NCBI RefSeq assembly: GCF_014645355.1
Contig: NZ_BMLS01000003.1
Span: forward strand, 434,001-498,000
From: Bowmanella pacifica
GTDB lineage: Bacteria > Pseudomonadota > Gammaproteobacteria > Enterobacterales > Alteromonadaceae
Direction: 5' to 3'
Length of the DNA: 64,000 nucleotides
Below the pieces are notes generated by a model that worked only from the letters and a program-made list of their open reading frames with translations, was not told the origin of the DNA and ran no database searches. The translations under genes and the position numbers were made by a program. Below are positions 50,589 to 60,330 of the stretch, one piece after another; position 1 is the first letter of the stretch, and every line of letters starts with the position of its first letter.

Positions 50589-52118
50589 CTACTCCTGAAT
50601 CTCAACGGGGATAACCTGGCGGACGGTCTGGCTCTTAGTCCCAAACAAGTTCACCTCGGAAGAACTGCCACAGCCGTTACCAAAGCTGAAACCACAACCG
50701 CTCTTCATATCGTAAGCGTCTTGGGCATAAGCGGTATGGCTGGTGGGAATGACAAAGCGGTCTTCATAGTTGGCCAGCGCCATCACCCGGTACATTTCCT
50801 CCACCTGCCAATCATGTAATCCGGCAGCAGCAATGACTTCATCATCTTTCACCCCTTCCACCTGCTGTGCTCGTTTATAAGCACGCATCGCCAGCATCCG
50901 TTCAAGGGCGCGGATCACGGGTTTCTCGTCACCCGCGGTGAGCAGGTTAGCCAGGTATTTAAGCGGAATGCGCAAGGATTTAAGATCAGGGATAACGCCA
51001 TTCATGCCCACATGCCCTGACTCTATCGCCGTTTGAATAGGTGACAGAGGCGGTACATACCAAACCATAGGTAAGGTACGGTATTCAGGGTGCAAAGGCA
51101 GGGCAACCTTCCACTCCATGGCCATTTTGTAGACCGGTGATTGCTGCGCGGCTTCCAGCCAGGCATCTGGGATCCCCTCACGTTTTGCCGCGGCTTGTAC
51201 GTCTTTGTTGAATGGATCCAGGAAGATATCGCACTGCGCTTGGTACAAGTCCTGATCATTAGGTACCGATGCCGCATCGGCTATCTTATCGGCGTCGTAC
51301 AGCAGTACACCCAAATACCGGATACGGCCCACACAGGTTTCCGAGCAGACTGTGGGTTGGCCCACCTCAATACGCGGGTAGCAGAAAATACACTTCTCTG
51401 ATTTGCCGGTTTTCCAGTTGTAGTAGATTTTCTTATACGGACAACCCGATACGCACATACGCCAACCGCGACATTTATCCTGGTCAATCAGCACAATGCC
51501 GTCTTCTTCGCGTTTGTAGATGGCGCCGCTGGGACAAGATGCCACACAGGCCGGATTCAGGCAGTGTTCGCATAAACGTGGCAGGTACATCATAAAGGTG
51601 TTTTCAAACTGGCCATAAATGTCGGCCTGCACCTTATCGAAGTTTTTGTCCTTACGGCGTTTACTAAATTCGGTACCGAGGATCTCCTCCCAATTCGGCC
51701 CCCACTCGATTTTCTCCATACGCTGGCCGCTGATTAATGAGCGGGGTCTGGCCACCGGCTGGTGTTTACTCTCCCCTGCGCGGTGCAGATGCTGGTAATC
51801 AAAATCAAAAGGTTCGTAATAATCGTCGATATCCGGCAGATCCGGGTTGGCAAAAATGTTGGCCAGAATACGGCGTTTGCCGCCCTGCTTGGGCTCCAGC
51901 TTACCGTTTTTGCTACGGACCCAACCGCCGTTCCATTTTTCCTGGTTTTCCCATTCCTTGGGATAACCGATGCCAGGTTTGGTTTCAACGTTATTAAACC
52001 AGGCATATTCCATCCCCTCACGGGAGGTCCAGACGTTTTTACAGGTAACCGAACAAGTGTGGCAGCCAATGCATTTGTCCAGGTTCAGTACCATGCCTAT
52101 TTGCGCTCTGACTTTCAT
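50589..52118 (-). CDS. narH: Respiratory nitrate reductase beta subunit
   Basis: 509 residues with four Fe-S clusters. Cysteine groups are CIGCHTCSVTCKNVW, CEHCLNPACVASCPSGA, CRGWRMCVSGCPYKK (Trp replaces one Cys, giving the 3Fe-4S centre as in E. coli NarH) and CIFCYPRIE with CSETCVGR. It relays electrons from NarI to NarG. One base separates it from narG. Confidence 0.97.
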   Translation of the reverse strand: MKVRAQIGMVLNLDKCIGCHTCSVTCKNVWTSREGMEYAWFNNVETKPGIGYPKEWENQEKWNGGWVRSKNGKLEPKQGGKRRILANIFANPDLPDIDDYYEPFDFDYQHLHRAGESKHQPVARPRSLISGQRMEKIEWGPNWEEILGTEFSKRRKDKNFDKVQADIYGQFENTFMMYLPRLCEHCLNPACVASCPSGAIYKREEDGIVLIDQDKCRGWRMCVSGCPYKKIYYNWKTGKSEKCIFCYPRIEVGQPTVCSETCVGRIRYLGVLLYDADKIADAASVPNDQDLYQAQCDIFLDPFNKDVQAAAKREGIPDAWLEAAQQSPVYKMAMEWKVALPLHPEYRTLPMVWYVPPLSPIQTAIESGHVGMNGVIPDLKSLRIPLKYLANLLTAGDEKPVIRALERMLAMRAYKRAQQVEGVKDDEVIAAAGLHDWQVEEMYRVMALANYEDRFVIPTSHTAYAQDAYDMKSGCGFSFGNGCGSSSEVNLFGTKSQTVRQVIPVEIQE

Positions 52119-52119
52119 G

Positions 52120-55100
52120 TTACTTCTCCTGCTCGTTCAGTTGGGCATCCAGGGCGTCGACACTGTCGTCATCCAACCAGTCCACTTTGCTCATCTTGCG
52201 CACAATCACAAACTCATCGCGGTTACAGCCCACTGTGCCGTAATAGTTAAAGCCGTAAGCCTGTTGGGCGTAGCCACCAATCATATGCGTGGGTTTTAAC
52301 ACTGCGCGGGTCACGGAGTTATGAATACCGCCACGGGTGCCGGTGGTTTCAGCGCCAGGTACGTTCACTATCCGCTCCTGGGCGTGATACATCATGCTCA
52401 TCCCTTCCGGCACCCGCTGTGACACCACGGCCCGGGCAGCGATGGCGCCATTGACGTTAAACACCTCAATCCAGTCGTTATCTTCAATCCCGGCTTTGGC
52501 AGCGTCTGGCTCGGCCAGCCACACAATAGGGCCACCACGGGACAAGGTCAGCATCAGCAGATTGTCCGAGTAAGTACTGTGAATGCCCCACTTTTGGTGT
52601 GGCGTGATCCAGTTCAGCACCAGCTCTTTGTTACCGTTACTCTTCTTGTTTAATACAGGCCGCACCGTTTTCAGGTTAACCGGTGGTTTGTACAGACAGT
52701 GCATTTCACCAAAGTCACGCATCCATTCATGATCCTGATAAAACTGCTGACGACCTGTGATGGTGCGCCAGGGGATCAACTCATGCACATTGGTATAACC
52801 TGCGTTATAGGACACATGCTCGTCTTCCAAGCCTGACCAGGTAGGTGAGCTGATGATCTTGCGCGGCTGCGCGACTATGTCGCGAAAACGGATCTTCTCC
52901 TCTTCTTTAGGCAGCGCCAGATGGCGGTGGTCTAAGCCGGTAATTTGCGACAGCGCATCCCAGGCCTTAACGGCTACCTGACCGTTGGTCTCTGGCGCCA
53001 AAGATAGGATCACTTCGGCCGCATCAATGGCTGTGTCAATTTTTGGCCGGCCCTGATTGGCACCAGCTTTGATATGACGCTGATTCAGCTCACCAAGAAA
53101 ATCCACTTCCTTCTGGGTATTCCAGCTAATGCCCTTACCGCCGTTGCCCAATTTGTCCATTAATGGACCAAGGGAGGTAAAACGCGCATAGGTATTGGGA
53201 TAGTCACGCTCGACGGTAATCATATTCGGCGCAGTTTTGCCTGGGATCAGGTCGCATTCGCCCTTCCACCAGGCCTGGCTGCCAAAAGGCTGTGCCAGCT
53301 CACCGGGGCTGTCATGCTGCATCGGCTGAGTCACCAGATCTTCTTCCTGGCCAAGGTGTCCTTCACAGAGCTCTGAGAACGACTTGGCAATCCCCTTGAA
53401 GATGTCCCAGTCACTACGCGATTCCCAAACCGGGTCCACGGCGCTGGACAAGGGGTGAATAAAGGGGTGCATATCCGAGGTATTCAGGTCGTCTTTTTCA
53501 TACCAGGTCGCAGTAGGCAACACGATGTCGGAATACAAACAGGTGGTGGACATACGAAAATCCAAGGTGACAAACAAATCCACCTTGCCTTCCGGCGCAT
53601 CATCACGCCAGTGCACATCTTCGGGCTTGTCACCGCCCTCTTCACCTAAATCCTTACCCATCAAGCCGTGCTTGGTACCCAGTAAGTGGCGCAGCATATA
53701 TTCATGACCCTTACCGGAAGACCCCAGCAAGTTGGAGCGCCAGATAAACATATTACGCGGGAAGTTTTTCGGGTTATCCGGATCCAGACAAGCAAATTCC
53801 AGCTCGCCACTTTTTAATTGCTGCACCGCATAATCTTTGGCTGACATACCGGCGTCACGGGCATCACGACAAAGCTGCAGCGGGTTCATACCAAGTTGCG
53901 GCGCCGACGGCAGCCAACCCATGCGCTCGGCACGGGTGTTGTAGTCGATAATGGCTCCGGTCCACTTGCTCTTATCCGCCAGCGGCGAAATCACTTCCTG
54001 CATATGCAGTTTTTCATAGCGCCACTGGCTGGAGTGATTATAGAAAAAGGACGTGCCGTTCATATGACGAGGTGGACGTACCCAGTCAAGGCCAAACGCC
54101 AATGGGGTCCAACCGGTTTGCGGACGCAGTTTTTCCTGGCCCACATAATGGGCCCAACCGCCGCCGCTTTGTCCTACGCAACCACACAAGATCAACATAT
54201 TGATCAGGCCACGGTAGTTCATATCCATGTTGTACCAGTGGTTCATCCCCGCGCCGACAATGATCATCGAGCGACCTTTGGTTTTGGCCGCATTGTCAGC
54301 AAACTCACGGGCCACTTTCACCACATCGGCGGCCTTCACGCCGGTGATGGCTTCCTGCCAGGCCGGGGTATAAGGCAGGTTCTGTTCGAAGGTTTTGGCA
54401 CAGTTAGGGTCCTGATAGCCGTTCTCCACGCCATAGTTAGCCAGGGTCAAATCAAATACCGTCGCGACTTTGGCCTGACGCCCATCCGCCAGCGTCACCA
54501 ACCTGACGGGCACCTTACGGGGGATCACCGCGTCATGTTCGGTATGTTGGAAATAACCGTATTCGTGTTCACGGCTACCAAAGTACGGGAAATTAACCGC
54601 TGCCAGCTCGTCATGACCGGCTTTCAGGCTGAGCTGCAGATGCAGGTTCTCGCCGGTTTTACCGTCACGCTGGGTCAGGTTCCATTTACCTTTGCCAATA
54701 CCGCTTTGTGCCTCCCCCCAGCGATAACCTATGGCGCCGGTGGGAGACACCAGTTCACCGTTCTCTTCATTAAGCGCTATGGTCTTCCATTCGGGGTTGT
54801 TTTCCTGCCCGAGATTGTCCAGCAAGTCGGACGCGCGCAGAAAACGCCCCTGTACCAAACTGCCATCTTCCTGCTCGTCGAGTAACACCAACATGGGCAT
54901 ATCACTGTAACGACGAACATAGTCAGTGAAATACTCGACCTGACGGTCAACATAAAACTCTTTGAGGATCACATGGCCAAAGGCCATCGCCAGCGCGGCA
55001 TCTGTCCCCTGCTTGGGTGCCAGCCACTGGTCGGTCAGCTTGGCGACCTCGGAATAATCCGGCGTCACACTGATAACTTTTGTGCCTTTATAGCGAACCT

Positions 55101-55908
55101 CGGTGAGGAAGTGCGCATCTGGGGTGCGGGTCTGGGGTACATTCGAGCCCCAGCAGATAATGTAATTGGCGTTGTACCAATCCGCCGACTCGGGCACATC
55201 GGTCTGTTCCCCCCACACCTGCGGTGACGCCGGTGGCAGGTCGCAATACCAGTCGTAAAAACTCAGGCAGTTACCGCCAATCAATGACAAATAACGAGCC
55301 CCGGCGGCATAGGACACCATGGACATGGCTGGAATAGGCGAAAAGCCGGTTACCCTGTCAGGCCCATAGGTTTTGGTGGTGTAAATGTTGGCCGCGGCGA
55401 TGATTTCATTCACCTCATCCCAGCGCGCCCGTACAAAACCACCTAAGCCCCGCTGCTGCTTGTAATCCTTGGCTTTAACCGGGTCTTCAACGATGGACGC
55501 CCAGGCCTCAACCGGATCTTTGTGCTGCATTTTGGCCTGACGCCACAGCTTCACCAAGCGCTTACGAATCTTCGGATACTTGAGGCGATTGGCGCTGTAG
55601 ATATACCAGGAATAACTGGCACCACGGGGACAGCCACGAGGTTCATGATTAGGCAGGTCAGGCCGGGTGCGAGGATAATCGGTTTGTTGGGTTTCCCAGG
55701 TCACCAGGCCGTCTTTAACATAAATTTTCCAACTGCAGGAGCCGGTACAATTCACCCCATGGGTGGAGCGCACTATTTTGTCGTGTTGCCAGCGACGACG
55801 ATACCCATTTTCCCAACTCCGATCTTCGTCTGTGGTCACACCGTGGCCTTTGGCGAACTGTCCTTTTATACGTTTGAAATACTGCAATCTGTCCAGAAAT
55901 TGACTCAT
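52120..55908 (-). CDS. narG: Respiratory nitrate reductase alpha subunit
   Basis: 1262 residues, normal length; holds the Mo-bisMGD cofactor and the FS0 cluster and reduces nitrate to nitrite on the cytoplasmic side. The FS0 motif is HGVNCTGSCSWKIY (His and Cys ligands). The N-terminus (FKRIKGQFAKGHGVTTDEDR) lacks a twin-Arg pair, as expected for a cytoplasm-facing enzyme. The Mo-ligand region is ESADWYNANYIICWGSNVP. Head of the operon narG-H-J-I-PPIase-small protein; its promoter shares a NarL palindrome with narX. Confidence 0.98.
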   Translation of the reverse strand: MSQFLDRLQYFKRIKGQFAKGHGVTTDEDRSWENGYRRRWQHDKIVRSTHGVNCTGSCSWKIYVKDGLVTWETQQTDYPRTRPDLPNHEPRGCPRGASYSWYIYSANRLKYPKIRKRLVKLWRQAKMQHKDPVEAWASIVEDPVKAKDYKQQRGLGGFVRARWDEVNEIIAAANIYTTKTYGPDRVTGFSPIPAMSMVSYAAGARYLSLIGGNCLSFYDWYCDLPPASPQVWGEQTDVPESADWYNANYIICWGSNVPQTRTPDAHFLTEVRYKGTKVISVTPDYSEVAKLTDQWLAPKQGTDAALAMAFGHVILKEFYVDRQVEYFTDYVRRYSDMPMLVLLDEQEDGSLVQGRFLRASDLLDNLGQENNPEWKTIALNEENGELVSPTGAIGYRWGEAQSGIGKGKWNLTQRDGKTGENLHLQLSLKAGHDELAAVNFPYFGSREHEYGYFQHTEHDAVIPRKVPVRLVTLADGRQAKVATVFDLTLANYGVENGYQDPNCAKTFEQNLPYTPAWQEAITGVKAADVVKVAREFADNAAKTKGRSMIIVGAGMNHWYNMDMNYRGLINMLILCGCVGQSGGGWAHYVGQEKLRPQTGWTPLAFGLDWVRPPRHMNGTSFFYNHSSQWRYEKLHMQEVISPLADKSKWTGAIIDYNTRAERMGWLPSAPQLGMNPLQLCRDARDAGMSAKDYAVQQLKSGELEFACLDPDNPKNFPRNMFIWRSNLLGSSGKGHEYMLRHLLGTKHGLMGKDLGEEGGDKPEDVHWRDDAPEGKVDLFVTLDFRMSTTCLYSDIVLPTATWYEKDDLNTSDMHPFIHPLSSAVDPVWESRSDWDIFKGIAKSFSELCEGHLGQEEDLVTQPMQHDSPGELAQPFGSQAWWKGECDLIPGKTAPNMITVERDYPNTYARFTSLGPLMDKLGNGGKGISWNTQKEVDFLGELNQRHIKAGANQGRPKIDTAIDAAEVILSLAPETNGQVAVKAWDALSQITGLDHRHLALPKEEEKIRFRDIVAQPRKIISSPTWSGLEDEHVSYNAGYTNVHELIPWRTITGRQQFYQDHEWMRDFGEMHCLYKPPVNLKTVRPVLNKKSNGNKELVLNWITPHQKWGIHSTYSDNLLMLTLSRGGPIVWLAEPDAAKAGIEDNDWIEVFNVNGAIAARAVVSQRVPEGMSMMYHAQERIVNVPGAETTGTRGGIHNSVTRAVLKPTHMIGGYAQQAYGFNYYGTVGCNRDEFVIVRKMSKVDWLDDDSVDALDAQLNEQEK

Positions 55909-55995
55909 GCCGGACTCCTGTTGATAAATTAGCTACTGGTCTTGGCGAAATACTCGCTCTGCAGCCTAGTAAAATAGATCGCTAACAGCCTCGCA

Positions 55996-56042
55996 ATCCC
56001 TTGCCACATAAGGGATTTAAGACAAATACCCCATAAGGGGTA
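55996..56042. promoter_or_regulatory. narG/narX intergenic operators
   Basis: TACCCCA-TA-AGGGGTA (56027-56042) is a 7-2-7 pair of inverted NarL heptamers. A second inverted repeat, ATCCCTT/AAGGGAT, lies at 55996-56016. Both sit 90-140 bases from the narG start and about 125 bases from narX. A related GAACTACTCCCT is at 56114-56125, and the same 12 bases occur upstream of the HPP gene at 37591-37602. No clear FNR box was found here. Confidence 0.7.
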
Positions 56043-56166
56043 GCTGTTAAATCAGGCAAAAATCAGTAATATCGCGGGATGAAAGGCAGGTGGAAACCAA
56101 AAGCCGGTAGTAGGAACTACTCCCTGTTTATTGTGAGTACCACCTGTGCCCCTGACAGGTAAGGCG

Positions 56167-58020
56167 ATGTTAAAGCAACTTAATCGTTCAATAGTGTTCA
56201 GAATTGGCCTGATGATGTTTGTCATTAGTCTGTTGGCGGTGGTGAGTATGGCCAGCTCGGTGTTTATCAGTGACAGTGCTGAAAGTGACGCCTATGCCAT
56301 CAACCTGTCCGGCACCCTGCGTATGCAAAGCTATCAGATCGTCATCAGCCTGATGCGTGAAGACTTAGCGGCAGACGAACGTCAGCAGCGCCTGGCCAAG
56401 CAGATCCAGCTATTTGACCAAACCCTGCATTTACCTACCCTACAGCGCCCGGCGATGGCCAAACAGGCCAGCGAGCATTTTCAGTTGTATGAGTCAATTG
56501 AGTCACGCTGGCAAGCGCGTATCAAACCAAATATTTCGTCTGCCACTCTACAGCCTGACCTTTTGCTGAACCTGCTAAATGAAACCGACGCCATGGTCAA
56601 AGACATCGACCGTTTGGTTCAGCTTCATCAGCATCATGCCGAGCAAAATGTCGCCACTATTCGCCTGATTCAGGGCCTTGCGTTATTGCTAACCGCCCTG
56701 CTAATGATTGTGGCCATGTTTATCATCAGCCGACATATTAAACAGCCGCTGGCCCAGCTGACCCAAATAGCCAGGCAAATAGGCCGAGGTGATTTTACCG
56801 GGCGCGCCCCCGACCATGGTCATGATGAACTGGCACTACTGGGTCATACCCTTAATCATATGTCAGATGCTATCAGTCGTTCCCACAGTTTGATGGAAAG
56901 AAAAGTGCAGGAGAAAACCATCCGCCTGCAACAAAGTAATCAGTCGATGGAACTGCTCTACAACATCAGTAATAGCCTGCAGGAGTCACTCAATCATCCG
57001 TCGGAGTTTGGCCCGCTGCTAAATCGCCTGGCAAAGATTACCGGACTGTCGGATCTGGACCTATGCATGATGACAGCCTCGGGTAATACGCCTTACGAAC
57101 ACCTGATGACCAAGGATAAAATTTTACCCTCGCGCTGCATCAATAAAGATTGTAATGGGTGTATGAATGCCAACCCACCGACAGATAATAAACTGACCTT
57201 TCCCCTGACCCGTGCTTCCACTAACTATGGCGTGCTGGTATGTCAGTTGCAGCCAGGGCAAAAATTGGAAACCTGGCAGATGCGCCTGCTCAAGTCCGTG
57301 GCTGATCAGTTTGCCGTAAGTTTGAGCCTGCGTGACCAGCAGGAACAAAGTCGCCGACTCGTGCTAATGCATGAACGTACTGTTATTGCCAGAGAACTGC
57401 ACGATTCATTGGCGCAGGCCCTGTCTTATCTAAAAATTCAGGTGGCCAGGTTAGAGAAGCTACTTAAACAGCCTAACGGCGCTGATAAAGCCGCCCCGGT
57501 TATTGACGAACTGAAAACCGGATTAAGTTCAGCCTACCGGGAGTTACGTGAACTGCTTACCACCTTCAGACTGAAAATGGATGGCCAGAGTTTGCGCGCA
57601 GCCATGGAACAAAGTCTGCTGCAACTGCAGGAGCGTTCCGACAGTATTCGCTTCTCGCTGGAATTTGATGTGGACAACCTGCCCTTTAGCCCCAATGAAG
57701 AAATTCACCTGCTGCAAATCACCCGCGAAGCCTCGCAAAACGCGTTGCATCATTCAGGGGGCAATGAAGTGGTGGTGAGTTTGCAGCGAGATGCCAGCAC
57801 CCCATCCCATATCAAGCTTAGTATTCGTGATAATGGGGTCGGCATTGAAAACGACCCAGGCAAGCTAAATCACTATGGCCTGGCCATTATGCGCGAGCGC
57901 AGTCGTAATTTAGGGGGAGAGCTGAATGTACAACGCCATCCCAAAGGCGGCACCCTGGTCAGCTTTGAATTTGAACCTGAATATTATGCCCAGCGCAAAG
58001 ATGAGGTGACAGGAACCTAG
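56167..58020 (+). CDS. narX: Nitrate/nitrite sensor histidine kinase NarX
   Basis: About 617 residues from ATG 56167 (AGGTAAGG upstream). Two transmembrane helices flank a periplasmic nitrate-binding domain whose P-box reads INLSGTLRMQSYQI. HAMP and a Cys-containing linker (CINKDCNGCMNANPP) follow. The catalytic part is the HisKA_3 type, with phospho-acceptor His 412 in ARELHDSLAQALSYLK and ATP-binding NALHHSGG and DNGVGI. It is divergent from narG and followed by its partner narL. Confidence 0.95.
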   Translation: MLKQLNRSIVFRIGLMMFVISLLAVVSMASSVFISDSAESDAYAINLSGTLRMQSYQIVISLMREDLAADERQQRLAKQIQLFDQTLHLPTLQRPAMAKQASEHFQLYESIESRWQARIKPNISSATLQPDLLLNLLNETDAMVKDIDRLVQLHQHHAEQNVATIRLIQGLALLLTALLMIVAMFIISRHIKQPLAQLTQIARQIGRGDFTGRAPDHGHDELALLGHTLNHMSDAISRSHSLMERKVQEKTIRLQQSNQSMELLYNISNSLQESLNHPSEFGPLLNRLAKITGLSDLDLCMMTASGNTPYEHLMTKDKILPSRCINKDCNGCMNANPPTDNKLTFPLTRASTNYGVLVCQLQPGQKLETWQMRLLKSVADQFAVSLSLRDQQEQSRRLVLMHERTVIARELHDSLAQALSYLKIQVARLEKLLKQPNGADKAAPVIDELKTGLSSAYRELRELLTTFRLKMDGQSLRAAMEQSLLQLQERSDSIRFSLEFDVDNLPFSPNEEIHLLQITREASQNALHHSGGNEVVVSLQRDASTPSHIKLSIRDNGVGIENDPGKLNHYGLAIMRERSRNLGGELNVQRHPKGGTLVSFEFEPEYYAQRKDEVTGT

Positions 58021-58089
58021 TCGCGTCACAGGATTGTAGACATTAATACGGCAGCTCAGGCAGCGCAGAGCCACAACTACGAACACTGT

Positions 58090-58119
58090 TACCCCTTAGC
58101 CAGAACACTATCTACCTAT
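58090..58119 (+). promoter_or_regulatory. NarL heptamers upstream of narL
   Basis: TACCCCT (58090-58096) and TACCTAT (58113-58119) both match TACYYMT fully, in direct orientation, 95-125 bases before the narL start. A near-palindrome TGATTATTAATCA lies closer to the gene (about 58179-58191). This suggests autoregulation of narL, though single heptamers occur by chance. Confidence 0.45.
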
Positions 58120-58213
58120 TTAGAGGTACCCACCTATCTCCTGAGATTGGTTGGCATCCTTCTCCCTAACCGTTACTCTTTGATTATTAATCAGATAAAT
58201 GCCGGAGCCTAAG

Positions 58214-58879
58214 ATGTCCGAGTTAACCCCAGCCACTGTATTGATGGTCGACGATCACCCTTTACTGCGTAAAGGATTGACACAACTGATTGAACTGGAA
58301 GACGACCTGGAAGTGGTGGGTGAAGCCAGTAGCGGTCAGCAGGCTATTGAGCTGGCCGAGTCCCTGGACCCGGATCTTATTACTTTGGATCTCAATATGC
58401 AGGGCATGGATGGGCTGCAAACCCTGAAAGCTTTACGCGAATGTGGCGTGGATGCTCGCATCATTATGCTTACCGTGTCAGACAGTGACGAAGATGTGGT
58501 AGAAGCTATTCGTTTGGGAGCCGACGGCTACCTGCTTAAGGATATGGAGCCGGAAGCCCTGATTGATAAGCTAAAAGAAGCGGTTCTGGGTAAGATGGTG
58601 ATGAGCCCAAAGCTGACCGAAATCCTGGCTACCGCCTTACGCCGCCCTCAGCGCCAAACCAACCGCGCCCTGGCCAGTTTGACCAGCCGGGAGCTGGACA
58701 TCCTTAAGCTTATCGCCAAGGGGCTGAGCAATAAGCTGATTGCCAGAGAACTGGATATCTCAGATGGTACGGTGAAGGTGCATGTCAAACATCTGTTGAA
58801 AAAGCTCGATCTGCGCTCACGGGTAGAGGCCGCGGTATGGATGGTTAATCAGCAAAGTAAAGGAGATATCAGGGGCTGA
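58214..58879 (+). CDS. narL: Nitrate/nitrite response regulator NarL
   Basis: About 221 residues from ATG 58214 (GGAG upstream). Receiver domain with acidic pocket VDDHP and phospho-acceptor Asp 59 (ITLDLNMQG), the same number as in E. coli NarL. The C-terminal LuxR-type helix-turn-helix is [19 protein letters not shown] with [17 protein letters not shown]. It probably binds the heptamers listed here. Confidence 0.95.
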   Translation: MSELTPATVLMVDDHPLLRKGLTQLIELEDDLEVVGEASSGQQAIELAESLDPDLITLDLNMQGMDGLQTLKALRECGVDARIIMLTVSDSDEDVVEAIRLGADGYLLKDMEPEALIDKLKEAVLGKMVMSPKLTEILATALRRPQRQTNRALASLTSRELDILKLIAKGLSNKLIARELDISDGTVKVHVKHLLKKLDLRSRVEAAVWMVNQQSKGDIRG

Positions 58880-59189
58880 TTGCCACTGACTGGTATTAGT
58901 GCTCCTTAACTTTACCCCATTTAAATAACTAGGGAATACTTATAGAACCGCGATGCCGGGGCAAGCTCGGCACTGACCGGAGTAACGCCCTAGTTGCCCT
59001 ACCACCCTTGACAGTGACAACACGCTGTCCCCTATAACCATAAGTGAGACTCCGCCGCAGCCCATGCTGCTAATGTGAATCAAGCTACCACTAGAAATGG
59101 CTCGCTAGCGGGCCAAACCACAGGGATTAGGCACCAGCAGATTGGGCTTAGTGGTCACCACCAACGGGAAATCATCCCAATGCACCACC
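58880..59189 (+). other. Non-coding stretch after narL with a structured element
   Basis: No gene is supported. AACTAGGG (58927-58934) and CCCTAGTT (58988-58995) form a perfect 8-bp outer stem enclosing a second hairpin GCCG/CGGC (58955-58958 with 58968-58971 or so). There is no T tract, so it does not look like a narL terminator. The rest of the stretch shows nothing I can name. Confidence 0.45.
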
Positions 59190-59358
59190 GGTCTATCCCT
59201 TTTGGGGAATGGTCTGACGCCTGGATTGTCGTAGCATTAATCCGTCGGGACAACGCCCGGCCTACCGAGCCGTTATCGCTAAACCGTCGGGCATGGGATA
59301 ACGGCCTATAGGGTTGATGGAGAAATCTGTCAGCCTCCCGTGTTTGGAAAGGTAAGGA
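59190..59358 (+). ncRNA. Candidate molybdenum cofactor (Moco) riboswitch
   Basis: The leader of moaA is long and structured. GCCGTTATC (59269-59277) pairs with GATAACGGC (59297-59305), extended by CCTA/TAGG outside it. Just before the gene is CCTCCCGTGTTTGGAAAGG (59335-59353), closely similar to what I recall at the end of the E. coli moaA Moco-riboswitch leader. The position directly upstream of moaA is the classical one. I could not run a covariance search, so the 5' border is approximate. Confidence 0.6.
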
Positions 59359-59361
59359 ATC

Positions 59362-60330
59362 ATGTTGGAAGATAGATTTGGCCGCCGCTTTCAGTATTTG
59401 CGACTGTCCATCACCGATGTTTGCAATTTTCGCTGCACCTATTGCTTGCCTGACGGTTATCGGGGTGACAGCAAACGCCGTTTTCTCAACCAGCAGCAGA
59501 TTACCACCTTGGCAGGCGCATTTTCCGGCTTGGGTACCCAAAAAATCCGTCTTACCGGAGGGGAGCCTTCGCTGCGCAAGGATCTGACGGAGATCATTGC
59601 TATCTGTGCCCAAACTCGGGGCATTGACAAGGTAGCGCTGACCACCAATGGCTTCAAGTTACCCGGCCAAGTTAAGCAATGGAAGGACGCCGGGCTAAGC
59701 GCCCTGAATGTCAGTATCGACAGTCTGGATCCCAGACAATTCCACGCCATTACCGGCCATGACAAGCTGGATACTGTGCTAAAAGGGGTAGAAAGTGCCC
59801 TTTCGCAGGGGCTTAAGGTCAAGATTAACAGCGTGCTGTTAAAAGGCTACTCTCAGGCCCTACTCAAAGATGCACTGAGCTGGCTGAAAAGCACACCGGT
59901 CACACTCCGCCTGATTGAGCTGATGCAAACTGGCGACAATCGGGCATTTTTTGCCGAAAACCATCTCAGTGGTCAGCGCATAAAAACCGAATTGCTCGCC
60001 AGTGGTTGGCTGCCCATAGTGCGGGATAAAACCGCCGGCCCCGCACAGGAGTTTTGTCACCCGGACTATCAGGGCAACATTGGTTTGATCATGCCCTACG
60101 ACAAAGACTTCTGTACCAGTTGCAATCGGCTGCGGGTGTCTGCCACAGGTAATCTGCACTTGTGCCTATTTGCCGAACAGGGGTTGTCTCTGGCGCCCTG
60201 GTTGCAAGATGGTGATATAGACGGCCTGCAAACACATATTTTGCAATTGCTTGGGCAAAAAAGCAGTAGCCATTGGTTGCAGCAGGGTTTGACCGGCGCC
60301 ACTCAACAACTGGCCATGCTGGGAGGCTAA
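59362..60330 (+). CDS. moaA: GTP 3',8-cyclase MoaA
   Basis: 322 residues; radical-SAM enzyme for the first step of molybdopterin synthesis. N-terminal cluster cysteines 21, 25 and 28 lie in DVCNFRCTYC. The C-terminal cluster is CTSCNRLRVSATGNLHLC. The chain ends in the conserved Gly-Gly pair. GGAAAGGTAAGG precedes ATG 59362. Heads the operon moaA-mobA-like-moaB-moaC-moaD-moaE that supplies cofactor for NarG. Confidence 0.96.
   Translation: MLEDRFGRRFQYLRLSITDVCNFRCTYCLPDGYRGDSKRRFLNQQQITTLAGAFSGLGTQKIRLTGGEPSLRKDLTEIIAICAQTRGIDKVALTTNGFKLPGQVKQWKDAGLSALNVSIDSLDPRQFHAITGHDKLDTVLKGVESALSQGLKVKINSVLLKGYSQALLKDALSWLKSTPVTLRLIELMQTGDNRAFFAENHLSGQRIKTELLASGWLPIVRDKTAGPAQEFCHPDYQGNIGLIMPYDKDFCTSCNRLRVSATGNLHLCLFAEQGLSLAPWLQDGDIDGLQTHILQLLGQKSSSHWLQQGLTGATQQLAMLGG

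Noticed and set aside
53896..54885. 329-codon open frame opposite narG
   Set aside because: It lies fully inside narG on the other strand, where codon bias of the real gene keeps the opposite frame open; no recognisable protein.
59075..59311. 78-codon open frame upstream of moaA
   Set aside because: It overlaps the structured moaA leader, has no ribosome-binding site and encodes nothing recognisable.
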